Shown piece after piece: positions 41,534 through 52,372 of a stretch of DNA of 64,000 bases. Under the pieces are notes generated by a model. That model had not been told where the DNA came from, made no database searches, and saw nothing but the letters and a program-made list of their open reading frames with translations. The stretch is from Branchinecta lynchi (Eukaryota; Arthropoda; Branchiopoda; Anostraca; Branchinectidae), in assembly GCA_023053575.1 (NCBI GenBank), contig JAKZAP010000009.1, positions 22,487,869 through 22,551,868 of the forward strand, written 5' to 3'. Within the stretch, counting starts at the first letter, position 1, and every line of letters starts with the position of its first letter. The position numbers and the translations under genes were made by a program.

Positions 41534-44500
41534 CTGAAAAGACAATTACACTTGTAAACACAACTTTGTAGTGAGAGGAACACAAGTCCTCTCTAAGATC
41601 ACCCCGATCTTCCCCTCGAACAGAACCCAGGTCTAAGAAAGTCCTTTGAATAATTATTCGATTCAAAAGATTCTCACCAAGTGCCTTTTATCACAAGTAT
41701 TCTTTTCTTACACTGCTTATGCCTTTACTCGCGAAGCGCCAGTATTTCCCACTTCGCTCAGAGTATATAAAGACTAGTATCCATGTTTTAATTGAGTCAG
41801 TCCTCAGACGTAAGTCAGTGGACTAGGACCAGTAAACCAGTGTATGCACTACATGTATCAATTAAGTTGAAACTATTATTAAACCTATACTCGCACTATA
41901 GTTTGTTTGACTCTATAACGTTTATTCAAACAATGTTTACAACGGATACGTCAGCTATGATTTTTCATCAGCGATATTTCGGCCCTTCTTGGCAAGGGTC
42001 CTCGTCAGGCTGTCAATCCTCTAGATCAACTGCGGGGAAGGAATCAAACCTGTCCCAAAACGCCCAAGAGATAGACCCCACGAGCCTCCCCCACGCTACT
42101 GATTACGTTACAGGACCGGAGGTCCAAAGGTACATCTTTTATACCGTATTATTCACAAAATCTCGAATTATTTGTCCTTTAAAGACACTATTCTGAGGCT
42201 GGTTAGCTTTGGGACAATGTTACTACTGAAGCTAGTTGTAATGTAGCTGTTTCGCTTATTTACAAGGTACAGGGTCCGGGAAGAGAGTTAGGATTTGTCT
42301 CAAAAGAAGTTAGTAGGTAAGTAAGTAATTTATTTATAACCCGCGGTTTTCAGAAAGCGGAGTAAATGAAGAAAATAAATAAAACACATAAACATACTCA
42401 AAAAGACACTTAATTTCAATCGTCGGCCAGGAAGCAGTGTAGAAGGTCGTGCGCTGGTTGGGTTCTGTTTTCAATGATTTTTTATAGCGACGAAGAAACA
42501 TCCAAAAGGGTAACACTTGCATCTTGAATTTTGAACTTCTCCGTCAAAGTGTGGTTATGGCATAATTTCGACAAGAGGAGCAGGTGCTTTGCATATTTAA
42601 AATAACATGAGCTAGTAGTAGTAGGTTAATTGACGGGTCTAAAAAACGAGGAAGTGAAACTAATTTTAAATATGAGGGCAGACAGCTTGCCACTTGGTGA
42701 AAGACGAAAGTATTTGGGAAGTGTTAGGGAGAAATCTGTTCCTTACTTTTGTCCAATGTGCGGTGAGGGAGATGAGGATCTAATTCATTATATGTGTGGT
42801 TGTGATGAAATTGAGGATCTGAGGTAGGAAATTTTTAAGGGAGTGATTCATGGGAGGAAGTGGTTGTTAAATATTATGCGGAGTAGGGATTTTCTTAGTA
42901 TAAGAAACCTGGCGAGGTTCCTCAGAGTGGCCAGTCTGCACAGGGAAAAGTGTTTGAGTGGGGTTTAGTGTAGTAGTGTGACCGTTTATTTTGTATTTAT
43001 TATTTTGTATTTACATGTTGTTATTCATGTGTGTTTGTTATGGCCTTTGGGCTTTGAAGACAAATAAATATCATATCATATCATATGGTTAGCATGACCT
43101 ATCCCGAGACCAACCTGGTAGCGCGGTCTGGCTTAGTCGCAAAGGGGCGCGGTATCTTCGATTGTTCGGATGCATGAATATAAATAAATTAAGTTTATTC
43201 TATATAGTACAATAACAATAGTACAAATTAGCAGGGAGGACCACTGGGGAAAGAGGGGGAACCAGGAGAGGAGATGTAAGCCTAATAAATCCCGATTCAA
43301 GTAATCTACAAGAAAACAGGTGAGGCTAAGAACTTGGGAAATCTTCCCACTGTTCTTAGTTGATCAGTGAAGCCTGATTCAAATAATCTACAAGAAAACA
43401 GGTGAGGCTAAGAACTTAGGGCTGAGAACTTCCTCGCCCGTCATCACAAGCACTGTTTACGGCACTACCTACTAACTACTACACTTCAGTGCTACTCGCT
43501 GCTCTTCCCACAGACGACTCTCTCTTAATTCTTACTTTATTCCGCAAGAAACATTTATTTTATTAGCGCCGCGCGTACGCTTAGACGCCGAGACATTAGA
43601 AACCGCACAATCTAAAGGTGCTAAATCCCGAAGAAACACGGAGACAAATAAAGCGGAAGAAACATAGGAATGTTGTCTGGAGGAGGAGGGGTGCATCCCT
43701 ATAACCCCTCGCACTATTTACTCTTCAACTTACAGTATCTTAAAATATTTGAAAAACTTTAAAACTAATCTGTGCTTTCAATAAATAACCCTTCCCAAAA
43801 TCTCGAGTAATTTGTCCTTAAAAGACCCCTCGCACTATTTACTCTTCCACTTACAGTATTTAAAACATTTGAATACTTTGAAACTAGGCTGTGCTTTAAA
43901 GAAATAACCAACGGGTTTGGCTGTTTTAAGCCTTTTCCTAGACCCGCTGACTTGTAGCCAAAAAAAGGAAAACAATTTACATAACCGGTTCTTCCGATGG
44001 AAAAAATTGTCGCAGACAACCGTCGACACCGTGATAGACATCGAAGGTAGCAAAGCACGGCAAGTGAGAAAACCAGGGTGGTTTTGTTAGAGGGGTTAGA
44101 ATGTACCGTACGGAATTGGGGTTTCCGGGTTTACAAATATATCAAGTGATTACGGAAGTAGGTTGCATTATATTATAGGTAAGAGAGGTCCTTTAATTGT
44201 TCCCCTGTTTTCGCTATAAGTGAACGGGTCTCGGAAAAGGCTTAAAACAGCCAAAACCGTGGGTTATTTGTTGACAGCACAGCCTAGTTTTAAAGTATTC
44301 AAATACTTTGAAATACTGTAAGTTGAAGAGTAAACAGTGCGAGGAGTCCTTTTGCGACTTGAAAGTAACCGGTCAAACAAATTAAAATGTTAGGCAACTT
44401 TGGTGAATAAGATGCCTACGATATCGGTCATTTAGCCAAATTCTGATCTCAATTCAATTCAATTTGTTTTAAAACCATTCACGGACTAGCCGAATTTTCT

Positions 44501-47500
44501 GTTTGTCAACAAAACTAAACTGCATCAAGATAGACAAGATACTCAAACAGCAATATAGGTTATTAAAATTTAAAGAACAAAAGAAAATTTTAGACGTACA
44601 TTTATATACTGGCAGCTGATCAAACAGCTTCAGAATTGAGCCGGCTCACGAATGAGGGCAGGAAGCTACGCTGATTCCGAGCACGAGGCATGTGACCGGT
44701 TGTATTAATGGAATCGGCTGCGAAGCTGCTTTGCCAGACTCTTGATCTGACTCTTACCTCTAGCTCTTCAATCATCTGTGTGTACTCCTTTATCCTGCTT
44801 TCTTTCTGAGCTAAGAACCTCTGCTTGGCTTCTAATGTTTGCTGTCTTTGTTCTTCCATCTGTCGGAGGAAACGCTCATCTCTCACAGCGGCTAATCTCG
44901 CGTTTTCTTGCCTTAAAAAAAAGTTTATTTTCTACTCTCAGGTGAACCTACTCTAGAGGCGTCTAATATGAGTGTGTTCCATCCTACTTACCGTAGTTAC
45001 TACGCATGACGTCCCGAATTCTGTTTTTTTGCGTCAAGGCTGGAACGATTTTTCTATTTTCCAGCAGGATCTCACGCCAGGGGCGAAGCCGACCAATCAC
45101 GTTACAGAGAAGCGTAGTTACTACGCTCCCGAGCATGGTAAGCAAATAGTAACTATTAGTTACTATTCCGACAAGGTTGGAACGGTCAGCTTAGTAACTT
45201 TTCGTGAGGATGGAACGGAAATAGTAACTAATAGTAACTATTGTTAGAAGTGTGGAGCACGCTCTATATATGACTAAGCCCAAAACACGCCAATGACCCA
45301 CGATTAAAATTTGTAGCCTGCGTAGTAGTATGGTAGTAGTACGAAAAAGTTGCATGTAATACTGTGTAATAGCAAAGAATACTATCATTTGATGTACCTC
45401 AGACTGGTCCAATCTTAAGTAGTAGTATCCAGTAGCATCCTGTCTTGCAATAGTAGCATCCAGTCTTGCTAATAGTAGCATATAGTAGTATGCAATAACA
45501 CGGTAGCCTTGAAGTAAAAGCATGTAGTAGCATCAGTTAATACTGCATGCTACTTTTTCGTAGTACTTCATAGTACTATTTTGAGATAAATTTTTCATAG
45601 GGTCCTCAGGAAGAAGGAGTAAGCGACTCAAACTCAACGACTCAAATCCTGTGTCAAACAATCACGGCCATCTTTGGGAGCAGCTGTGACACCACTTCTG
45701 CCTTTCTTCCGCTATGTACCCGGAGAGGCCGGAGATTTTGCATCCGCAAAGGAGAGATAGTCATCAAGAGTATTGTCGCCGTTCCCCGAGGCAGGGGCGG
45801 ATCCAGAGGGGGGGCGAGGGGGGCGATCGCCCCCCCTAGACTGGCTGTAATTTTTTGTTTTGTTTTACTGCACTTACGGAAGTCTGCATTAACGCATGTT
45901 CTAACTACTGTAACTAGACTCTAAAATCTTTTTAAAAGTGGAGCCAGGAGCTTGAATTTTTCTTGTAAACAGTTGTCAGTTGATTAAGTACAGTTTTTAC
46001 CATTATTGTAATATATGAAGACCACATTTTCGTTAAATAAGAGACCGACAGGGACACTTAAAACGCGAAAAAAATCAGCCTTGTGGCCGACAAAAAGGAC
46101 ACTACCCCCACTCTTTTCGGTAAGAATCGCCCCCCCTAGAACGGAAGGCTGGATCCGCCCCTGCCCCGAGGACTTCTCTTGGAAATAAGGGTAACGGAGA
46201 GAATAGATGGGTCACTACAAGTGGAAACGCGTACGGGAAACAGCGAGAACACTCGGAATGCTTCCAAAATTGATTTTGTTCGAAGCAAAATATGCAGTTG
46301 ATGAAATTAGTCTGGTTACTAGCAAAAAAAAAAAATTTATTGGGGGGGCGAGGCATTTACCAACTGGCTGGTAATTTTTACCCACTGTTTTTGCAGAAAA
46401 AATGACTTGTTTTCAACAACAAAAAACCACAGTTTTGAAAAAAAATTGACTGATTTTCAGAAAAACCGACTGTTTTGACGAAAAATCGCCGCGATTCGCG
46501 CCGACTCGGTTATTTTTTACCGACTGGCCGACAACATTGCCCCCCCCCCCTCCAGTCGTGACGCCCCTGGTCTTCATCCACATTATTTTTGGTTTTCTTT
46601 ACTCTGATTGTTTTGAACTAATTTTGCATTGCACAACACAAGCAAAAATTGCTTCCCCCCCCCCCGAAAAATCGCCGCGATTCGCGCCGATTCGGTTATT
46701 TTTTACCGACTGGCCGACAACATTGCCCCCCCCCCCCCCCCGAATCTAAAAGGGATTCCTTTTTAATTCTGGTGGCGACAATCTGAGCATTCCCCGATCG
46801 CTGGGACTCCCGAGAATACGGGGAGTGAGTCCCTTGGACAAACGCAGGGACTCCTCAAAAGGAGTCCTCGGGACCGGCGAGAATACGCCTTAGGGCTCAA
46901 AGCTGGGTCTGGCTTAAAAACTGATTTAGAACCCTACCCTTACATTAAACAATTGTTCAGCCCAAGCTGACCTGGAATCATAAAGTTACTAAAGATAGCT
47001 TTAGCCCAGAAAGAGAATTTCCTTTAGTCTAGGTTCATAATTTCGTATAAAAGGACCCCTCGCACTATTTACTCTTCAAAGATCAACCGCACTATTTGAT
47101 CTTCAACTTACAATATTTTAAAATAGTTGGATACTTTAAGACTAGGCTGTGCTTTCAAAAAAATAACCCACGGTTTTTGCTGTTTTAAGCCTTTTCCGAG
47201 ACCCGCTGAATAGTAGCGAAAACAGGAAAACAATTTCCATAACCGGTTTTTCTGATGGAAACAAATTCTCGCAGACAACCGTCGACAGCGTGATACACCG
47301 CACTTTACACACGTAAATTGTATGGTGAAATTAAATGTTGAGCTATGTTGAGTATTCAATATAAACCTACCTATTGTACTCTAATGCTGCCAAATGGTCA
47401 TCTTCTTGATGTCTGACAGCGTCTTCACCAATTGAACTGGCAGCTACAATTTTGTCTTGTTCAGTTGCCAAAAACATCCGCACTGACTTCATGTTAGTTC

Positions 47501-47690
47501 TATAGTTCTTGACTAGACGTGTAATTTCCTCACGCTCATCTGTTGGAAGTACTGGCTTTTGAGGGACCCGGAAAAGCTTACTTTTGGCTGTTGGCATCCA
47601 CATAGGTTTTCTTGCATATCGGACGAATTCCTTTGTGACACTAAAAGGAGCAAGCTCCAAACCTTTCTTGAATGCCTGAAGTCCAGTCAT
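41351..47690 (-). CDS. MRPS26: Mitochondrial small ribosomal subunit protein mS26 (three coding exons)
   Basis: Component of the animal mitochondrial ribosome small subunit. Joining exons 47690-47371, 44911-44758 and 41533-41351 gives 218 codons, close to the roughly 205 aa of vertebrate homologues. Family features visible: KPMWMPTAKSKLFRVP near residues 28-43 (the conserved AKSK-x-x-RV block), KNYRTNMKSVRMF at 61-73, a long charged coiled-coil-like helix with EYNRQENARL and FLRQMEEQRQQ (about 104-158), and the conserved C-terminal LITAETLEKAIEEALANPVE (163-182). All four splice junctions are GT-AG and phases agree (intron 1 phase 2, intron 2 phase 0). A further acceptor (CAG at 47702-47700) precedes the ATG, with an in-frame TAA between, implying a 5' non-coding exon. 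Introns are loaded with transposons. No poly(A) signal is obvious within 80 nt of the stop. Confidence 0.9.
41940..42065 (-). ncRNA. Penelope-like end with intact hammerhead core, copy 3
   Basis: On the minus strand: CAGC, CTGACGA, GGACCCTT-loop-AAGGGCC, GAAA, TATC, GCTG (42012-41969). Both core strands (CTGANGA and GAAA) match the hammerhead consensus and CAGC/GCTG closes stem I. Flanks match copy 1. It lies in MRPS26 intron 2 on the sense strand. Confidence 0.65.
42265..43085 (+). pseudogene. LINE family 1, copy b, split by an insertion
   Basis: Matches 24012-24612: 42265-42313, then a 300-bp insertion (42314-42612), then 42613-43085. Encodes LILNMRADSLPLGERRKYLG and FCPMCGEGDEDLIHYM, preserving the frame that copy a has lost, but stops early at 42825 (TAG). 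Ends in ATCATATCATATCATAT. The insertion is flanked by GTTAGTAG/GCTAGTAG, a probable duplication of its own. It is antisense within MRPS26 intron 2. Confidence 0.8.
43196..43720. repeat. Intronic sequence with a 45-bp direct repeat
   Basis: GATTCAAGTAATCTACAAGA plus AAACAGGTGAGGCTAAGAAC at 43293-43340 is repeated at 43376-43422. No gene on either strand; the ORF at 43532-43714 has no motif. Confidence 0.5.
43815..44358. mobile_element. Foldback/TIR element, family I, copy 1
   Basis: Left arm (AAAGACCCCTCGCACTATTT, TTACTCTTCCACTTACAGTA, then CTGTTTTAAGCCTTTTCC) is the inverted counterpart of 44210-44358 (..GGAAAAGGCTTAAAACAG.. to GTGCGAGGAGTCC). Lies in MRPS26 intron 2. An extra partial arm precedes it at 43690-43805. 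Confidence 0.75.
44758..44911 (-). CDS. MRPS26: MRPS26 middle exon
   Basis: Acceptor CTTTTTTTTAAG (AG at 44913-44912) and donor GTAAGA at 44757-44752. Completes the split Arg codon, then encodes 51 residues rich in Gln, Glu, Lys and Arg that form the central helix. Reading through the donor gives unrelated residues, confirming the boundary. Confidence 0.87.
44970..45264. mobile_element. TIR family A, copy 2
   Basis: 295 bp; ends GAGTGTGTTCCATCCTACTTACC and complement of GAGCGTGCTCCACAC. Lies in MRPS26 intron 1 and abuts family G copy 3. Confidence 0.75.
45262..45775 (+). repeat. Family G copy 3, split by a MITE-like insertion
   Basis: G sequence at 45262-45298 and 45604-45775; between them a 300-bp segment rich in TAGTAGCAT units whose ends (TAGTAGTACGAAAAAGT near 45332 and its complement ACTTTTTCGTAGTACT near 45551) are inverted. 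Confidence 0.65.
45792..46163. mobile_element. Nested hAT non-autonomous element
   Basis: 372 bp with ends CAGGGGCGGATCC and its exact complement, flanked by a perfect 8-bp duplication CCCCGAGG at 45784-45791 and 46164-46171. A textbook hAT insertion into the TIR of family B. No ORF. Confidence 0.93.
46316..46570. mobile_element. hAT-like MITE, second copy of the 40953 family
   Basis: Right end CAGTCGTGACGCCCCTG; interior GCGATTCGCGCCGACTCGG and GACTGGCCGACAACATTG match 40953-41272 in reverse. The left terminus is eroded. Confidence 0.7.
47050..47310. mobile_element. Family I, copy 2 (one arm)
   Basis: GGACCCCTCGCACTATTTAC through CCGTCGACAGCGTGAT matches the left arm of 43815-44358. It lies in MRPS26 intron 1, beside the first coding exon. 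Confidence 0.7.
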
Positions 47691-47699
47691 GTCTTAGTT
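47371..47699 (-). CDS. MRPS26: MRPS26 exon with start codon
   Basis: Acceptor TTTTTCCTTACAG before 47699; ATG at 47690-47688; donor GTAGGT at 47370-47365. Encodes residues 1-106 plus two bases of an Arg codon. The N-terminus (GLQAFKKGLELAPFSVTK) is basic and amphipathic, suitable as a mitochondrial targeting segment. Confidence 0.88.
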
Positions 47700-47799
47700 C
47701 TGTAAGGAAAAAGCAAATGAACCCAGCGCACCGAGATGTCCTCCCTCAGTTTACTTCAGTAACCCACGCACACAAGACGAGGTTCGCAACTCTGAAAGG

Positions 47800-48383
47800 A
47801 TGAAAAGAACTGTGAGATGCCCGCCACACTCGACGACAAGATTTTTAAACTCCTTCGTTCCATACTACGTGAAGCACTACAACGCACATACATTCGTCCT
47901 GCCCTTGAATATGGATGCCAGGTTTGGTACGCCGGACTAACAAAAGCCCAGGATTCGAAAATTGAGCGCACTCAAAAGCGTGCATGTCGGATCATCCTCG
48001 GGCACGAGTACGTCTCATACGAGGCGAGTCTGGCGTCGCTGGGCCTGGCTACCTTATCAAACAGACGGCACGAACTTCTCATGGCTTTTGGGAGGTCCTG
48101 TCTCTCGTCGGAGCTCTTTCGCAACATTCTGCCAGATTTCCAGCCAACAGCTGAAAATAAACGCCCCACTCGAGGATCAAATTCGGGGAAGCAAAAGTTA
48201 AAGCTCCCTCCTGCAAATTGCAGTGTTCGGTATGACCGCTCATTCGTCCCGTACTTTTGCAAAACTTTTAACAGTGACTTGACTTAAATTGTGACCCAAG
48301 TGTTTGTATCTTTGACGTGCCAGTGCTATTCGTTTTTGGATAAACATGGCTAATTAATAAACTTGATTTGATTTGATTTGACA
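47800..48383 (+). pseudogene. 3' end of a second non-LTR retrotransposon (LINE family 2)
   Basis: 157-codon open frame (47817-48287) encoding the C-terminus of a LINE reverse transcriptase: YIRPALEYGCQVWYAG, then KIERTQKRACRIILGHEY, then LASLGLATLSNRRHELLM. This pattern (LEY..VW, IQKRALRII, LGL.TL..RR) is typical after the RT domain in CR1/jockey-like elements. It ends in (TTGAT)n, a CR1-like 3' microsatellite tail. 5'-truncated. It lies upstream of the first MRPS26 coding exon, probably in a 5' UTR intron. Confidence 0.85.
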
Positions 48384-48762
48384 ATATCCTCAAATCGAAG
48401 TGATAGCTCATCATGTGTGTTCTTCATATTGCGTCTTTTTTTCTTTTTCTCTTCGTCTTTTTGTGTTTTTCTCTTCTTCTTCTTTGACGATACCCATGTT
48501 ATTGCATTGTGATAAAGGGAAAGAATAAAGATTATTATTATAATAAATTACAAAGAAATGGGACTTCTGGCATCACAAACACCTAGGCCAAAAGACTATA
48601 GATCAGTGAAGAATGCTCCAATTAGCCTAAAATTAGAGGAATGGCGACGGTTCAAAGACTAGGGGGGGATTACCTATAGTGTCAATGAAACTTATACAGT
48701 GGAAACGGTCAGCAGAAAAGCAAAATATTGTAGAAGGCTATAGTACAGAGCAGGATAAGTAA
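48384..48762. other. No gene recognised
   Basis: Contains a TTCTTCTTCTTCTTT run near 48470 and an ATTATTATTATAATAA tract. No coding signal. Confidence 0.4.
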
Positions 48763-48957
48763 AGAAATAGAAAACCGTGATTTTCGGGTTTTTTTCCTTG
48801 ATCAGCTAATTAGGATGATGTGCGAGGGATAAATATAAATTCGGAAACACCGAATTTATAAACCGATTTATATTTATCCTTCGCACATCATCCTAGAGGG
48901 ATAATTAGCTGATCAAGAAAAAAACAAAAGAAAATCACGGTTTTCTATTTCTTTCGT
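48763..48957. mobile_element. 195-bp foldback MITE, family L
   Basis: Arms GAAATAGAAAACCGTGATTTTC through TGATCAGCTAATTAGGATGATG (48765-48836) pair with 48870-48955. The centre (GGATAAATATAAATTCGG facing its complement) extends the hairpin. Nearly the whole element is one stem. Confidence 0.85.
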
Positions 48958-49104
48958 AATGAATGGTCAGCTTGGCTTCAAACCTTATGCAGGATAAGTA
49001 TCCAATAATAAACCAAATTTAAAATTTTTCGAAAAGAAATTGTTTTCAAAACTTTTGTGAAACAAATTTAAAAATGAATCAGAGTGGCTAATACTGGCCG
49101 GAGG

Positions 49105-49290
49105 CGTTACTAGCAAAAATGTTTTGTTTTTTTTCGGGGGGGGGCAAAGTATTTACTTACTGGCTGGTCATTTTGACAGAATTTTTTGCTGAAAAAACGA
49201 CTGTTTTCAACCGTTGTTTTCTACCGTTTGTAAGAAAAACCACCCCATCCAGGGGCGGTTCCAAGGGCTTGGGCATGGGGGGGGGTGAGG
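49105..49290. repeat. Partial hAT-like MITE
   Basis: GAGGCGTTACTAGCAAAAATG and TTACTGGCTGGTCATTTTGAC resemble the left part of 46316-46570; a CAGGGGCGGTTCC end at 49249 may be another hAT terminus. Confidence 0.5.
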
Positions 49291-49489
49291 ATTTCTAAAC
49301 ATACGATTGACTAAAAACACAGCACCGGTAGGCTAAAGAAATATTAACGTTATAAGTTCTAAAACGTTACGGAAAATGCCATTGTAGTAATAAAATAATA
49401 AACAAATAAGTAACAGGAATTAGACGATGCCGTTCATATCAAATTTCGCTGGAGAAAAGACAAGCCTCGGTATCAGCTTCTGACATGTA

Positions 49490-50456
49490 GGGGGAGACAC
49501 AGGTAAGACAGACCCAGTAACAGTTTTTAGATTGCTGCCTTTTATGTTTCTGGAACATCGGAACGAGCTTTACTCCATGGGATAGCTTAGCCATCTCTGC
49601 TTCCTTGCTACTTTTTGGACAATTTTTCTCCCAACTGTTTCTGAGATAAAACAGATTTTGGTAGGTTAGCAAAAGGTCCGTCTTAGCCGAAGGGGGTGGA
49701 AAGATGGACCACCGGAGGGGGCAAGACGGACTATCATTATGGTAATCAGATCCATTGATGTAATTTCATATAAATGATTAAAGTAAAAACGGTAATGTCC
49801 ACAGTGGCTCTTTTGAACACGGTGAAGCCAGAAAAGTCAACACTAAGTGAATGAAGTTATGCCTTTTGCCGTTCCTCCAGACGGGATGGGGTTCGATAGC
49901 TTAATCGATGCGGCCTTCAAACTGACTGTTCCCTTTTCAGTGGTTTCTTGAAAACTGGATGAGGGAAAAGTCGTTTTCCAGAACAAAACCTCAATCTCAT
50001 CACATTCCTCGTCTTTCAGGTGCCCTCAGGCACTTCCCCTGGTAACCCCCGGTCCGTCTTACCAGCAAATCATGTGGTCCATATTATCTACAACGGGTAA
50101 ATTTTAAACAAACTGTCACCAAACTCACTATATGGCATATAATGGAGGTGTCATCACCTCTAAAGAAAGTACAGAATCGGAACTGTCTGGTAACAAAACC
50201 CTAAGACTATATTATTCTCCAAACCAGAGATATCACAAAAAATACGTGACATCAATTTTTTCAAAAGCAGCCTCTTAAAACATAAACTTTCAGTTTTCTT
50301 GAAAACTAATAAGCCAATCTTCTTGTTTTTTTTCGGCAGATCTGAAGGCTAGATGGCTGTACCTTACTGTCGCCACTAGATCACATTACTACCAATCTCT
50401 GAATTTTAAAATGGAATGGTCCGTCTTATCTGCCGGTCCGTCTTAGCTGTCTCTCC
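49490..50456. mobile_element. TIR element with GGTCCGTCTTA motifs (family M)
   Basis: 967 bp flanked by TA on both sides. Ends GGGGGAGACACAGGTAAGAC and complement GGAGAGACAGCTAAGACGG. The motif GGTCCGTCTTA or its complement occurs in both subterminal regions (49675, 49725, 50050, 50419, 50435). TA duplication fits Tc1/mariner-like elements, but no transposase frame is visible. Confidence 0.7.
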
Positions 50457-51180
50457 TATACTCAAGACAAACTAAAGTGAGCGCCGCAGGCGCAATTTTT
50501 TCAATCCGAGCAAAATTTAACTTTACAACTTCTACTTGTTAATGTAGCTTAGAGCTTCAAGCCGCACAAGTGCTACACACTTCAACTAAATAGAAATAGG
50601 GTAGGACTACGAAAGAGCCGCAGGCAAAGTTTGTTAAATCGGCCTTTATTCGCCAATATTCTTGTACCGTATGTACCCAAGACAAATTTAAACTCAGCGC
50701 CACAGGCGATTTTTTTGTAATCCGACCATGCATTTCTAGCCTATATGATGGCTGAAATCTTAGGCCTAAGACCTCACCTAAATTACGGGCCATTCAACCA
50801 GATAGCGAGTAGGCTACTATGAAATACGGCGCAGGTAAAGTTTTCCGAAACATTTTATAGGCTGCCTACGATACCCCATATCTGCCCGTGTCCCGATAAC
50901 TCGCAAACGGAGTGGGATATTTTCCCAGCAGTTGGTACGTGGTAGTGCTTCCCCTTTAATTCTAGACAACAACAAAAAATAGTGCAATCACCACGCTCGT
51001 CACAGTGCTTACAAAGCCTGTTTATGTGCAAACCTTACTCCGCAAGCCATCTAAAAAAAAAAAAAAACCATTTTCTTTTTAAGATAAGGAGATTTCTGCA
51101 CAAAACCAGATAGAATAATCTTGAAACTTCACAGCGCAAGCGAAATTTTCGAAAATCAGCCTGTTTTAAGCGCCCTAGAG
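50457..51180. repeat. Diverged tandem repeats with CGCAGGC motifs
   Basis: Units of roughly 100-170 bp recognisable by GCGCCGCAGGCGCAATTTTT, GAGCCGCAGGCAAAGTTTG, GCGCCACAGGCGATTTTTT, ACGGCGCAGGTAAAGTTTT and AGCGCAAGCGAAATTTTCG. No gene. Confidence 0.55.
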
Positions 51181-51574
51181 TAACAAGACCAAAGGTTTCG
51201 ATGGGATCCCAAAAATTTAATATCTGATCCAGACAATTGGGTCTTGTGTTAGCCAAATCCAGTCTTCGGCAGACTTTTTGAAAATGTTTACTATTAAAAT
51301 TCAGAAACAGATTAAGGCCAAATAGCTAATCATCTGAGAAAACCAATTCCAGATATGGATCCAGCATGTGTGTTTACCCCTATAAGTCATATCTGTTTTG
51401 ACGAAAACTTACTGCCAATTTCCCGGTTTCGGCCGAATTCAGGAACTACTTGTCCGGCGAAAAAAGAAAGCTTAAAAACGAAGTCAGCGTATCTTCTTTC
51501 CCCAATACTGAACATCTAATCAACTTCAAATAAAAATTTAACTTGTAACAACTTTTCCGGCTCCAGCCGGATTC
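51181..51574 (+). repeat. Repeat family F, 5' partial copy
   Basis: Starts TAACAAGACCAAAGG with GGGATCCCAAAAA and runs through two internal units, breaking off at CCAGCCGGATTC. Confidence 0.75.
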
Positions 51575-51579
51575 ATTCT

Positions 51580-52310
51580 AACAAGCTCAAAAGACACGAT
51601 ATTTCGTATATACTCACAGAAAATATCTATACAACCATACGACCAGAAATACCGGTAGGTCAATTGCTGTCGAAATTCACCTAACTGCCTCGTATGGCAA
51701 GCTAGAGTGTCTCTAATATACGACTAGTAAATCTCTTAGTAAAATATGACAAGAAACGGGTCGTTTTCAGGGAAAATTTGCGGTTGATGTCATTCATGCA
51801 AGTTCCATACCACTGTGACTCTGACAAACTGCTAACATAAAACTGTGAATCTGACAAGCTTAAAAGATACTACTAAAATCTCTATGGAACAATCGACCAG
51901 AAACAGGTCATTTGAAGGCAAAGTTCACGATTGGCTAACTGCTTTGTCTGCCTTCATCTGGCAAGGTCAAAAGTTACGACTGTCTCTAATTTACGACTAG
52001 AAAATCCCTTCGTAAAGTATGACAAGAAACAGGTCTTTTCAGAGAATATTCGCGGTTGATGTCATTCTGGCAAGCTCAAACATACGACTTTCATTCTGAA
52101 AAACTCAGAACACACAACTGTGAGTCTGAACATACGAATAAAAATTTCTTCTTAGCCATAGGACAAGAAAATGTGATTTGTGGGTGAAATTCACGCTTGG
52201 TAACTAACTGCCTGTATGTCATTCTGAAAAGCCCCAAAACATACGACTGTCATACAGACAAGCTGAAAACATACGACTGAGAGTAGATTCTCTGGAGCTC
52301 TGGAGCATGG
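51580..52310. repeat. Degenerate tandem array with CATACGACT motifs
   Basis: Repeats of TATGACAAGAAACGGGTC, GCGGTTGATGTCATTC and CATACGACTGT blocks, period about 290 bp with inner units. No ORF of note. Confidence 0.6.
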
Positions 52311-52372
52311 GGGGGGGGGGGGGTGAGTCAACTACCCCACCCCCCAAGCCCCCCCTTCGGTGCGCCCCTGCC

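Larger units (their letters stand above)
45770..46890. mobile_element. TIR family B, copy 3, carrying nested elements
   Basis: Left end GTCGCCGTTCCCCGAGG, right end GGCGAGAATACGCC. Interrupted by the hAT element 45792-46163, the hAT-like MITE 46316-46570 and an 80-bp copy of part of the latter at 46657-46741. All lie in MRPS26 intron 1. Confidence 0.75.

Noticed and set aside
41792..42196. 134-codon ORF within MRPS26 intron 2
   Set aside because: Antisense translation of a Penelope-like end; the same translation appears from the copy at 19052-19255.
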